A stretch of DNA of 64,000 nucleotides from positions 372,001-436,000 of the forward strand of contig NZ_JALCZO010000001.1 of assembly GCF_023555495.1 (NCBI RefSeq). The letters are read 5' to 3'. The DNA comes from Polaribacter sp. Z022. GTDB lineage: Bacteria > Bacteroidota > Bacteroidia > Flavobacteriales > Flavobacteriaceae. The position numbers were made by a program, and so were the translations under genes. Of the stretch, positions 1 through 8,968 are shown piece by piece. Below the pieces are notes generated by a model, which was given only the letters and a program-made list of their open reading frames with translations, was not told the origin of the DNA and searched no databases. The stretch's first letter is position 1, and every line of letters starts with the position of its first letter.

Positions 1-3000
1 AATGGAAGCAATATTGGAACTGAATTGTTTCATATTACTTGGGCAGATGGGACAATACATACTTATAATGATGAGGAGGAGGAATGGGTAACAAAAGGAG
101 TATATAATAATACTAGAGATTACTCTAGAAATGGCAGACATTATCTTGAGGTAACCACTAAAAACCACTCAACATATCTTTTTGAAAACCTTAATGATAG
201 CTATGAAAATTATTATTTAGTCAAAATAATTGATAAAAACTCTAATACTGTTGAGATAGAATATGAATTTGCAGATGAAAAACCTTGGCTTCGAAGAATT
301 GAAAAAGTTATCGCTCCCTCAGGAAAAGAGCTGTTATTTAGATACTATTCAAATTCGGACAGATTACGTGAGGTTGAAGATCCCATAGGAAGAGAAATTA
401 GATTTTCTTACTCAAGTGCTAGACTCAAAAAATTTACTGATGCAAAAGAAAATGAAACTAAATATTTCTATGTAACCGATAATTTTGATAAACGTTTTGA
501 GAGATTTTTATTAGAAGAAATAGAGTTGCCAAGAGGAAATAAAATCGAGGCTACTTATGAAAAAAATAAAGATGGATACTTAAGCACCTATAAAATAAAT
601 AATAATGACCCGATAAAATATGATATTGATGTAGATTTTGATTCTTCAATGCCAATTACTGTAAAAATGGATGTACCAATGCCTGATGGCAATACAGATG
701 AGCACACATCAGAATATAACAGTTTAGGTTTATTGGAGACTTTTCAAAGCGGTACTGATGATATGGTAATCACCTATCCAAGTCCAAGTAGTTCTAATCC
801 CTTTTTACCAAATCAAGTATCTAATCACAACATAGACATAGCTTACTTGTATGATAGCAGAGGTAACGTTGAAAAAATAGATTATGAAAGTGGCGAACGT
901 ATATTTGAATTTGATTGGAGTGGTCAGAATAATTTGAATTGGACTGAAGATCCTAGAGGTAAAAGAACTTATTACTCTTATGATGATAATCATAATCTTA
1001 CCCAAATCACAGATCCATTAAGTAAGGATATAAATCTTGAATATTTTAATAATGGAAATCTTAAAAAAATCACCAATCAAGAAGGTATATCCATAGATTT
1101 TACTTACCATTCTGATGGGCCTTTAAAAACCTTTGTAGCACCTGAAAACATAAGTGGTTCATTTTTATACGATGGTATCAATCGTTTATTATCAAAAACC
1201 GTCAATGGTTTAACGTCTAGTTATACCTATGACGACAATGATAATATATTAACCTTTACTAATAGCGGTCAGAACACAACAGTTTTCAGTTATGATTCTA
1301 ATGATAACGTTGCTACAATTAAAAATGCTAATCAAGTAAATACTATATTTACTTACCATGATGACAAAGACCATCTCATTCAAAAGAAATTTGATCAGCT
1401 AGAGACCAATTATAGTTACAACGACGATGATACAATTGATGAGGTAGTAAAACCTAGCGGACAAACTATAGGTGTCAACTATACTAGTGATGGTCAGTAT
1501 GATGGTTCAGGTACGGTTTTAGATTTACAATATGATAGCAATGAAAGAGTCATAAGAATTGAAACAGATGATATAGAATATCAATTTGAGTATGACAAAC
1601 TTAATCAAATTGACCTTGTTAAAATTACTGGTAAAACTCGAGATGTAGAATATTTATATGACTCGGCTGGGAACATTAGCAGAATCTATTATCCAAACGT
1701 AGGTGCAAATGCTTATGTTCATTACACGTATGATGATAAAAACAGATTAGAACGTTTACGTGCTATCAATTTTAACAACTTACCAAATACAGATATTGCT
1801 GAATACACGTACCTCAATGACGACCGTATATCGCAAATAGAATATGGCAACGGTTTCATTACCACTTATGCCTATGACGAAGCTGGACGACCAACTGGTA
1901 TTAAGCACGAAATTAATGGAGAAGTCTATTATGATGAGTTGCGAACCCTCAATAACCGAGGTAATGTACTCGATTTAAAATTAGGATATCGTGCAACCGA
2001 TACCCCAATTTATCAACCTACCGAAGATATACAGAATTTTCAATACAATAATAACAACCATATAAACTCATCTGGTTTTACAGTAAATAATGATGGAAAT
2101 ACAACAGCCAGTCCAATTGGAACATTTACCTATGATGTAGACGATCAACCACGAGAACGTATAGCTAATGGCGTAACCTCACAATACCAGTACGATGCCT
2201 TTGGTAACCGTACTAAACGAACAGAAAGTAATAATATAGACAAAGAATACCTCTGGGATATTATAGGAAAAAACACCATCCAAGAATACAATGTAGGTAG
2301 TAATGATGACCCAAGAAGTTACGTTTATGGTCTAGGTTTAGAAGCAAGAATATTTAATGGTATTGTAACCTATTATCACGGTGATTTACGAGGTAATGTG
2401 GTTCTTATTACAGACCCTGACGGTAACCGTGGTAGAGATTATCAATACAGCCCTTTTGGTAAACCAACAGGTGTTAATCCAGCGTATATTCCAGACCACA
2501 ACGAATTTACTTTTTTAGGTAAATTAGGTATAATAGAAGACGATAGAGACGCAGGTCTTTATTACATACGTGCACGTTATTACGATGCCTCTATTGGACG
2601 TTTTATTACCGAAGACCCAATGGCAAGTTCTAATTTGTATGTCTATGGAGGTAACAATCCCATAAAAAACATTGACAGAAATGGGCAATTTGTTGAAACT
2701 GCAGCAGATGTTGTTTCATTAGGTGCTAGTATTTATGACTTTAGTAGTGACCCATCATTAACCAATGGTTTATTCTTGGCTTGGGATATTGTGGGCTTGG
2801 TGCCTGGTGTACCAGGTAGTTGGTCTGCTAAAGTTCTTAAAAAAGGTGTGGGTTATGCTGATGAGGCAATTCAAGGAGGCGCTGCTGTTGGTAAGAGGGT
2901 TAATACAGTTTCTACTACAGCTAGTTTTTCTAGCTTAAAGAAAGCTAAAGAACATTATATGAAACATGTTAAGGGACAAATTTATAAAAATGGTAAATGG

Positions 3001-3237
3001 ACTAGAAAGCAAGGAGGAGCTGATATGCCTGAATTCAATAGTTTCGAAGAGTATTTAACAGCTGCTAAACAATTTTTTAATAATGGGAGTGGAGATGTTT
3101 TAACAAAAATTAGAAGTAATGGTGATATATTAAAGTTTGATATATCTAATGGTTATTTTGGAGTCCAAAATGCGAATGGAACTATGAAGACCTTTTTTAG
3201 ACCAAAAAATGGTTTAAAATATTTTAATGCACAATAA
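1..3237 (+). CDS. RHS/YD-repeat polymorphic toxin, 5' end outside the window
   Basis: The frame is open to base 1, so the gene begins upstream; the first in-window start-like codon is a TTG inside a repeat and is not a real start. About 1,078 residues are visible. YD repeats (Y-x-Y/YD-x2-GN patterns) fill roughly residues 60-840. The RHS core follows near residue 850, with the signature YYIRARYYDASIGRF and then DP.....NLYVYGGNNP. After the core a non-repeat tail of about 180 residues replaces the repeats, as in polymorphic toxins, where the RHS shell encloses a C-terminal toxin. The tail contains HYMKHV, EEYLTAAKQFF and GDILKFD...FGV...GTMKTFF; from memory this pattern recurs in bacterial toxin tails and looks like a small RNase-type domain, but the class is an inference. 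The next gene overlaps the stop codon, fitting a toxin-immunity pair. Confidence 0.9.
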   Translation, partial: NGSNIGTELFHITWADGTIHTYNDEEEEWVTKGVYNNTRDYSRNGRHYLEVTTKNHSTYLFENLNDSYENYYLVKIIDKNSNTVEIEYEFADEKPWLRRIEKVIAPSGKELLFRYYSNSDRLREVEDPIGREIRFSYSSARLKKFTDAKENETKYFYVTDNFDKRFERFLLEEIELPRGNKIEATYEKNKDGYLSTYKINNNDPIKYDIDVDFDSSMPITVKMDVPMPDGNTDEHTSEYNSLGLLETFQSGTDDMVITYPSPSSSNPFLPNQVSNHNIDIAYLYDSRGNVEKIDYESGERIFEFDWSGQNNLNWTEDPRGKRTYYSYDDNHNLTQITDPLSKDINLEYFNNGNLKKITNQEGISIDFTYHSDGPLKTFVAPENISGSFLYDGINRLLSKTVNGLTSSYTYDDNDNILTFTNSGQNTTVFSYDSNDNVATIKNANQVNTIFTYHDDKDHLIQKKFDQLETNYSYNDDDTIDEVVKPSGQTIGVNYTSDGQYDGSGTVLDLQYDSNERVIRIETDDIEYQFEYDKLNQIDLVKITGKTRDVEYLYDSAGNISRIYYPNVGANAYVHYTYDDKNRLERLRAINFNNLPNTDIAEYTYLNDDRISQIEYGNGFITTYAYDEAGRPTGIKHEINGEVYYDELRTLNNRGNVLDLKLGYRATDTPIYQPTEDIQNFQYNNNNHINSSGFTVNNDGNTTASPIGTFTYDVDDQPRERIANGVTSQYQYDAFGNRTKRTESNNIDKEYLWDIIGKNTIQEYNVGSNDDPRSYVYGLGLEARIFNGIVTYYHGDLRGNVVLITDPDGNRGRDYQYSPFGKPTGVNPAYIPDHNEFTFLGKLGIIEDDRDAGLYYIRARYYDASIGRFITEDPMASSNLYVYGGNNPIKNIDRNGQFVETAADVVSLGASIYDFSSDPSLTNGLFLAWDIVGLVPGVPGSWSAKVLKKGVGYADEAIQGGAAVGKRVNTVSTTASFSSLKKAKEHYMKHVKGQIYKNGKWTRKQGGADMPEFNSFEEYLTAAKQFFNNGSGDVLTKIRSNGDILKFDISNGYFGVQNANGTMKTFFRPKNGLKYFNAQ

Positions 3238-3649
3238 TATGTTTAACCAAGAAATAAATGAAGAGTTGATTAAAATTCAAGAAAGTTTTTTTTGTAACAC
3301 ATTAAAATCTAGATATGGTTATAGCGATTTAATTAATATGTGGGAGCAATTCACTGAAGAATGTATTGAAGGTTATGGTTGGAACATCTACGAATACGAT
3401 AACGATGTTTCTATTCGTGAATTGATAGAATTAGTAATTAGTAATGAAAAATTGAAGCTCAGTAAAGAACACAAATATTTTAAAAAGAAAATACACAATA
3501 TTGATGATAAATTAAAGCTGTTATTTTTTGATGAAGTAAAAAGAAATACTGGCAAATTTTGGTGGAATAGAGGTATATTAAAAGAAGCTGGAGAAGAATA
3601 TATGAATGATTTACAGGACGAGTATAATGTTAAAATCAAATTAAAATGA
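3227..3649 (+). CDS. Candidate immunity protein for the RHS toxin
   Basis: A 140-residue acidic, soluble, probably helical protein with no signal peptide or membrane segment. I do not recognise a named family. The first ATG (3227) overlaps the RHS stop by 11 bases; a second in-frame ATG at 3239 starts 2 bases after that stop, and either could be used. A small cytoplasmic gene directly behind a polymorphic toxin is typically its cognate immunity protein, so the role is inferred from position. The sequence is rich in Glu/Lys with aromatic clusters such as GYGWNIYEYDND and KFWWN. It overlaps the next gene by ATGA, implying translational coupling. Confidence 0.75.
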   Translation: MHNNMFNQEINEELIKIQESFFCNTLKSRYGYSDLINMWEQFTEECIEGYGWNIYEYDNDVSIRELIELVISNEKLKLSKEHKYFKKKIHNIDDKLKLLFFDEVKRNTGKFWWNRGILKEAGEEYMNDLQDEYNVKIKLK

Positions 3650-6189
3650 TAAAAAATTTCAAGACATATATTATTATTATAATTGGTTTTTTGCCTTACC
3701 TTACTTTTTCCCAACAACTCAAATACCAATCACATACAATGGAGTATGATGACATAAATCGCCTTACCAAGGTGTTTTTTTCTAATGGAATTGTGCACGA
3801 ATATGTATATGATAATCTAGGAAACAGATTAGAAAGAAAAGTATACGAAGCACCAAAAACCTACGTACCAGATGATGCGTTTGAGCAAAAACTAATAGAC
3901 TTAGGTTACGACACTGTTATGGATGATTATGTATATAATCATAAAATCGACAAGGTTGAAACATTATATATTAATGATTTAGGTATTAATGATTTAACAG
4001 GTATTGAAGGTTTTATCTCATTAAAAAACCTCGAAAGTGCAGATAATAATCTTTCATCAATTGATGTATCTCTAAATTCAAACCTTGAGAGGCTTTTTTG
4101 TGCTAGAAACAAATTAACTTCTATTGATATTTCTAAAAATGCAAACCTCAAATACCTTTATTGTCATAACAATCAAATTAGTTCTATTAACTTAAAAGAA
4201 AATAAAAATCTAGTTATTCTTTTCATTGAATTAAACCAACTAAATGACTTAGATGTTTCCAATAATTTATTATTAGAAAATCTAATTTGTGGTAACAATT
4301 TATTACAAGAAATTAATGTCTCAAAAAATACTAATTTAGAGTTCTTGGATTGTAGTAACCTAAATCTAACGGAATTAGATATTTCTAAGAACTTAAAACT
4401 TGACGATATCAGATGTAATAACAACCAAATAAAAACCTTAGACTTATCAAGCCACAATAAAATAGAATATCTGAGATGTCAGTCAAATGATCTAGAATCT
4501 CTTAATTTAAAAAATAGCAATAACAATATACTTGAAGAAATGAATGCCTCAGATAACCCAAACTTATTTTGTATTCAAGTAGCTGATTATAATAATGCAA
4601 ATAATGGTAATGGTGTTTATAAAGATTGGAATATTGATACTCACGTTCAATACAGTTACAACTGTCAATCTTTAACCTATGTACCAGACGATGCTTTTGA
4701 ACAACGTCTTATAGACCTTGGCTATGATGTGGTATTGAATGATTATGTGGTGACAGCTGAGATTGATGATGTTACTTTTTTATCTGCATCAGATTTAGGA
4801 ATCCAAGATGTTACGGGAATTGAAGATTTTATATCCATTGAAAATCTTTCTTTAAATACTAATAGTATTGAGTTCATTGACTTATCTCAAAATACGCAAT
4901 TGAAATTCTTTAAAATAGCAAAGAACAATCTTACCTCAATAGATGTTACTAACAACCCTTTATTAGAAAGTCTTTCTGTTAGTGATAATCAACTAACTAG
5001 CCTAGATCTTAGTAATAATCCTGAATTATTTTTCTTAAGTTGTAATTATAACCAGCTTACAGACTTGGATATTAGCAATAATAAAAATCTTGGGTTACTT
5101 AATGCACATTACAATAATATCTCTAATTTAGATGTAAGCCAAAACAGTAATTTGACTTACATCTGGATTACAAATAATCCGATAGAATCATTAGATTTTA
5201 GCAATAATCCAAAACTAGATGAATTAAACGCAAGAAATTGTGAGCAACTTTCTACGATAAATGTGAAGAATGGTAATAATAATTTATTAACTAGTTTTCA
5301 ATCCCAAAACTCACCAAAGCTTTATTGTATCCAAGTAGATGATGAAAATGCAGCCAACAATGCAACTGGTGTTTATAGCAATTGGAATACCGATAATCAA
5401 ATTGTGTTTAGTGAAGATTGTGAGGCTTTAGGACTCAATGAGTTTGGTTTACCTCCAGACAACTATACTATTTCAACTGTAGGTTTAACTTGTATTAATT
5501 CAAATGATGGGGTAATTAGAATTGAAGCAAAAAAAGAGCGTATATATAATGTTAATATTGTAAATCAAGAAAATAATTTTGATAGTAATTTTCAATTAAG
5601 ACAAGGTAACAACTGGACTTTGAATTTAGATTATTTTGATGGAGGAGAATATTATATTTATATAACACTTGACGGTGTTGACGAAAATCTTTACAAAAAA
5701 ACGTTTATACTCAATCTAGATGAACCAGAACCACTTGAAGCTGTCAGTAGTAAGTCTTCTGTTGATGGGAAATATGCAGTTACCATGACAAAAGGAACTG
5801 CTCCTTATACTATTAAAGTAAACAATGAAGTTATTAAAATTACTCACGAATCACAATATAGTTTTGATGTACTACATGGTGATGTGGTAGAAGTGTCTTC
5901 ATCAAAATCCTGTGAGGGAAAATTTACTGAAATCATTAATATTTTAGATGCCATTACCCTCTATCCAAGCCCAACAGATGATATTGTATTTTTTGCGATT
6001 CCTATTTCAGAAAAATTAAAAAATTTAGACATACAACTTTTTGATATGAATGGACAGTTAGTTGAAACTTTTAACATGAGAGTTAAAAATAGTAAAATAG
6101 AATTATCCGTCAAACATTTATCTAATGGAGTGTATTTAGCAAAATTTCCTGCATTAGGAGATAAAACTTTCAAAGTAGTTAAGAAATGA
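3646..6189 (+). CDS. Exported chimeric YD-repeat / leucine-rich-repeat protein with type IX secretion tail
   Basis: 847 residues. A signal peptide (about residues 1-23, ending TFSQQ) is followed by two YD-repeat units (about 32-66: MEYDDINRLTKV, YVYDNLGNRLERK) like those of the RHS protein upstream. Two blocks follow, each opening with TYVPDDAFEQ.LIDLGYD (about 72 and 345) and each carrying about ten LRR units of the form L..LD.S.N..L..L. The second block looks like an internal duplication. Residues about 765-847 match a Por/type IX sorting domain (YPSPTDD ... DIQLFDMNGQLV ... LSNGVYLAKF ... KVVKK). Expected location: cell surface or secreted by the gliding-associated type IX system. The ATGA overlap with the immunity gene and another with the following lipoprotein place it in the toxin operon. 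Confidence 0.88.
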   Translation: MIKNFKTYIIIIIGFLPYLTFSQQLKYQSHTMEYDDINRLTKVFFSNGIVHEYVYDNLGNRLERKVYEAPKTYVPDDAFEQKLIDLGYDTVMDDYVYNHKIDKVETLYINDLGINDLTGIEGFISLKNLESADNNLSSIDVSLNSNLERLFCARNKLTSIDISKNANLKYLYCHNNQISSINLKENKNLVILFIELNQLNDLDVSNNLLLENLICGNNLLQEINVSKNTNLEFLDCSNLNLTELDISKNLKLDDIRCNNNQIKTLDLSSHNKIEYLRCQSNDLESLNLKNSNNNILEEMNASDNPNLFCIQVADYNNANNGNGVYKDWNIDTHVQYSYNCQSLTYVPDDAFEQRLIDLGYDVVLNDYVVTAEIDDVTFLSASDLGIQDVTGIEDFISIENLSLNTNSIEFIDLSQNTQLKFFKIAKNNLTSIDVTNNPLLESLSVSDNQLTSLDLSNNPELFFLSCNYNQLTDLDISNNKNLGLLNAHYNNISNLDVSQNSNLTYIWITNNPIESLDFSNNPKLDELNARNCEQLSTINVKNGNNNLLTSFQSQNSPKLYCIQVDDENAANNATGVYSNWNTDNQIVFSEDCEALGLNEFGLPPDNYTISTVGLTCINSNDGVIRIEAKKERIYNVNIVNQENNFDSNFQLRQGNNWTLNLDYFDGGEYYIYITLDGVDENLYKKTFILNLDEPEPLEAVSSKSSVDGKYAVTMTKGTAPYTIKVNNEVIKITHESQYSFDVLHGDVVEVSSSKSCEGKFTEIINILDAITLYPSPTDDIVFFAIPISEKLKNLDIQLFDMNGQLVETFNMRVKNSKIELSVKHLSNGVYLAKFPALGDKTFKVVKK

Positions 6190-7208
6190 AAAAGATAATT
6201 TTGGTATTCGTTTTTTTAAGTATTTCTTTTGCATGTAGTAAGGATGATGGATTTATAAATACTAATACTCCACCAAGCAAACCACAACTCATAACACCAA
6301 GAAATAATTCAACTATAACTCAATACGATATTAAAGAACCTATTTATTTTGAGTGGACTAAATCTACCGATCCAGATAATGATTTAAGGGGCTATAAATT
6401 TTATTATGATGATAATCCTAATTTTAATTCACCATCTTTTTTTGGGTTAACTGAAAATTTTACTCATACAAATACAGAACAATATAGTACCCCTAGACCA
6501 GAATTAACTCCAAATACAACTTATTATTGGTATGTTGAAGCAAGTGATAGTAATAACAATATTAGCTCTAGTGAAGTAGGTTCTTTTTATATTGAAGATG
6601 CTAATAAACCATCAGTACCTACTTTAATATTTCCATTACACGAAACAGAATGTTCTAATGATAATTTAACTTTTGATTGGGAGGACTCAACAGTTTTATC
6701 AAATGATGATGTAAGTTATAAATTGCATATTTCCACTTCCTCAACATTTGATAACAATATCGATATATACGAAACAGATATATCTAAATACAATATTGTT
6801 TTACCTCAGAGTACAGCTCTTTACTGGAAAGTTGAAGCGATAAATAATATTAACCCTCAATCAACATTTAGTACAACTCGAAGTCTTTATACTCAAGGAG
6901 ATGGAGTAACTAATACCATTCCTCAAATAAAATATCTTTCACCTGATGAAGGAAGTACTCTCTCAACTCAAACTGTTGAATTGAAATGGGAAGCTGAGGA
7001 CAATGAAACAAGTAATAGTGATTTAAGTTATAAAGTCTATTTTTCTGAAGCTGGTCAAGATTTAGAACTAAAAACAGAAACTACAAACATTTTAAGCTAC
7101 CAAATAAACGGGTTAGAAGTTGGTAAAACATATCAATGGTCTATTTGGGTAACGGACGGAGATGGTGCTACTAATGTTGGTGATGTTTTCACTTTTACCA
7201 TCAACTAA
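6186..7208 (+). CDS. Lipoprotein with fibronectin type III-like repeats
   Basis: 340 residues. A lipoprotein signal ends at SFAC with the acylated Cys at residue 17, followed by SKDDG, typical of Bacteroidota lipoproteins. Three Ig/FN3-like repeats follow (about 30-135, 138-235, 240-340), each with a PSKPQLI.P/PS.PTLIFP-type start, a W in strand B (FEWTKS, FDWEDS, LKWEAED) and a closing TYYWYVEA / LYWKVEA / TYQWSIWV motif. No catalytic motif is seen; it is probably a cell-surface binding or assembly protein. It overlaps the LRR gene by ATGA, so it is the last gene of the RHS-LRR operon and is followed by an intrinsic terminator. Confidence 0.85.
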   Translation: MKKIILVFVFLSISFACSKDDGFINTNTPPSKPQLITPRNNSTITQYDIKEPIYFEWTKSTDPDNDLRGYKFYYDDNPNFNSPSFFGLTENFTHTNTEQYSTPRPELTPNTTYYWYVEASDSNNNISSSEVGSFYIEDANKPSVPTLIFPLHETECSNDNLTFDWEDSTVLSNDDVSYKLHISTSSTFDNNIDIYETDISKYNIVLPQSTALYWKVEAINNINPQSTFSTTRSLYTQGDGVTNTIPQIKYLSPDEGSTLSTQTVELKWEAEDNETSNSDLSYKVYFSEAGQDLELKTETTNILSYQINGLEVGKTYQWSIWVTDGDGATNVGDVFTFTIN

Positions 7209-7224
7209 AAGAATTAAGAACTCC

Positions 7225-7254
7225 AAACTCCAACATTTCGTTGGAGTTTTTTTA
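7225..7254 (+). terminator. Intrinsic terminator of the RHS-LRR-lipoprotein operon
   Basis: A perfect 10-bp stem, AAACTCCAAC at 7225-7234 and GTTGGAGTTT at 7240-7249, with loop ATTTC, runs into a T tract 16 bases past the lipoprotein stop. Confidence 0.9.
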
Positions 7255-7319
7255 TTTAGTACATTTAACAAAAAAAGCTACTTCTATAAATTTCATTTCA
7301 AAACTACTCAATTAAAGGT

Positions 7320-7347
7320 TTGTCCTCTGACAAAACCTTTATATTTG
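7320..7347 (+). promoter_or_regulatory. Bacteroidota-type promoter of the hsd operon
   Basis: TTG at 7320-7322 and TATATTTG at 7340-7347 are separated by 17 bases, matching the Bacteroidota -33 TTG / -7 TAnnTTTG consensus. The predicted transcript begins roughly 30 bases before hsdM. A near-perfect inverted repeat (AAAGGTTTGTC around 7314-7324 pairing with GACAAAACCTTT around 7329-7340, one bulge) lies across the promoter and could be an operator. Confidence 0.65.
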
Positions 7348-7384
7348 GTAAACTATAAACATACTAGTAGCATCAAGATAACCT

Positions 7385-8968
7385 ATGGCAAAAAAAGCAA
7401 CCACCAAAAAACAAAAATCTATTGAAGAAACACTATGGGATTCCGCAAATAAGTTACGTGGAACTGTAGAATCTTCAGAATACAAACACGTAGTTTTAAG
7501 TTTAATTTTTTTAAAGTTCGCAAGCGATAAATTTGAAGAACGCAAGCAAGAACTGATTTCAGAAGGCAAAGAAAAGTATTTAGAAATGAAGGAATTCTAC
7601 AATATGAAGAATGTCTTTTTCTTGCCTAAAATATCACGTTGGAGCTACATTATAGAAAATGCCAAACAAGACGATATTGCACTAAAAATAGACACAGCTT
7701 TACATACCGTAGAAAAAAACAATCCTGCATTAAAAGGTGCGTTGCCAGATAATTATTTCTCTCGTTTAAATATGGACGTGAGCAAATTAGCAGCATTACT
7801 AGACACCATAAACAACATAGATACGCTTAAAGACAAAGAGCAAGATATTGTTGGTCGAGTGTACGAATATTTCTTAAGCAAGTTTGCATTAGCTGAAGGA
7901 AAAGGGAAGGGAGAATTCTACACACCAAAAAGCATTGTAAACCTCATTGCAGAAATGATAGAACCTTACAAAGGCATCATTTACGACCCTGCTTGTGGTT
8001 CTGGTGGTATGTTTGTGCAGTCTATAAAATTTATTGAAGCGCATAATGGCGACAAAAAAGCCATTTCTATTTACGGACAAGAATATACGTCTACTACTTA
8101 CAAACTGGCAAAAATGAACTTGGCAATACGTGGTATTGCAGCAAATTTGGGTGATGTACCTGCTGATACTTTTGCCAAAGACCAACACAAAGATTTAAAA
8201 GCCGACTTTATTATGGCAAACCCACCATTTAACCAAAAGGATTGGCGAGCTAGTGATGAATTGGTAGACGACCCACGTTGGAAAGGTTATGATACACCAC
8301 CAAAAAGCAACGCCAATTATGGGTGGATTTTAAACATGGCATCTAAACTTTCACAAAATGGAGTTGCTGGTTTTATTTTGGCAAATGGCGCACTTTCTGG
8401 TGGTGGAGAAGAATATAAAATACGTAAAAAACTCATTGAAAATAAGTTGGTAGAAGCCATTGTTATTTTGCCTCAAAATATGTTTTATACAACCAATATT
8501 TCTGTGACACTCTGGATTTTAAATAACAATAAAAAAGAAAGAACTGTAAAATTACCAGATACAACCCGTAATTACAGAGAAAGAGAAAAAGAAATCTTAT
8601 TTATGGACTTACGTGAAGTTGGTGTTCCTTTTGAGAAAAAATTCATCCAATTTTCTGCTGATAATATTAAAAAGGTAACTGAAACCTATCACAATTGGCA
8701 AACAAACGTCATTGTAAACGGAGAGAAGCAATCTGTTTATAAAGACGTTCCAGAATTTTGTAAATCAGCAACTATTGAAGATATTAAAGCCAAAGATTAT
8801 TCTTTAGTGCCAAGTAAATACATAGAATTTGTAAACAGAGATGAAAACATCAATTTTGAGGAAAAGATGGAAACACTTCAAAATGAGATGAAAGATTTAC
8901 TAAAACAAGAAGCAGATTCTAAAGAAGATTTATTAGCTGTGTTTAAAAAATTAGGCTATGAAATCTAA
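7385..8968 (+). CDS. hsdM: Type I restriction-modification system, DNA methyltransferase subunit
   Basis: 527 residues, normal for HsdM. It transfers a methyl group from S-adenosylmethionine to adenine as part of the M2S modification complex, and with HsdR forms the restriction enzyme. An N-terminal helical HsdM_N domain (about 10-165, with KLRGTVESSEYKHVVLSLIFLKF) precedes the methylase domain. The SAM-binding motif is DPACGSGGM at residues 201-209, and the catalytic N6-adenine motif is NPPF at 279-282. The C-terminal helical region is Glu/Lys rich. It overlaps hsdS by 11 bases. The start at 7385 follows the predicted promoter; there is no strong purine-rich ribosome site, as is usual in this phylum. 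Confidence 0.96.
   Translation: MAKKATTKKQKSIEETLWDSANKLRGTVESSEYKHVVLSLIFLKFASDKFEERKQELISEGKEKYLEMKEFYNMKNVFFLPKISRWSYIIENAKQDDIALKIDTALHTVEKNNPALKGALPDNYFSRLNMDVSKLAALLDTINNIDTLKDKEQDIVGRVYEYFLSKFALAEGKGKGEFYTPKSIVNLIAEMIEPYKGIIYDPACGSGGMFVQSIKFIEAHNGDKKAISIYGQEYTSTTYKLAKMNLAIRGIAANLGDVPADTFAKDQHKDLKADFIMANPPFNQKDWRASDELVDDPRWKGYDTPPKSNANYGWILNMASKLSQNGVAGFILANGALSGGGEEYKIRKKLIENKLVEAIVILPQNMFYTTNISVTLWILNNNKKERTVKLPDTTRNYREREKEILFMDLREVGVPFEKKFIQFSADNIKKVTETYHNWQTNVIVNGEKQSVYKDVPEFCKSATIEDIKAKDYSLVPSKYIEFVNRDENINFEEKMETLQNEMKDLLKQEADSKEDLLAVFKKLGYEI

Noticed and set aside
3388..3729. Minus-strand ORF across the immunity gene
   Set aside because: Shadow of the real plus-strand genes; composition is not protein-like (Ser/Leu/Phe-rich).
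4000..5300. Possible DNA repeat array
   Set aside because: The periodicity comes from leucine-rich protein repeats, not from conserved DNA repeats.
7162..7425. An 87-codon plus-strand ORF across the terminator and into hsdM
   Set aside because: It overlaps the lipoprotein end, a clear terminator, the promoter and the start of hsdM in another frame.
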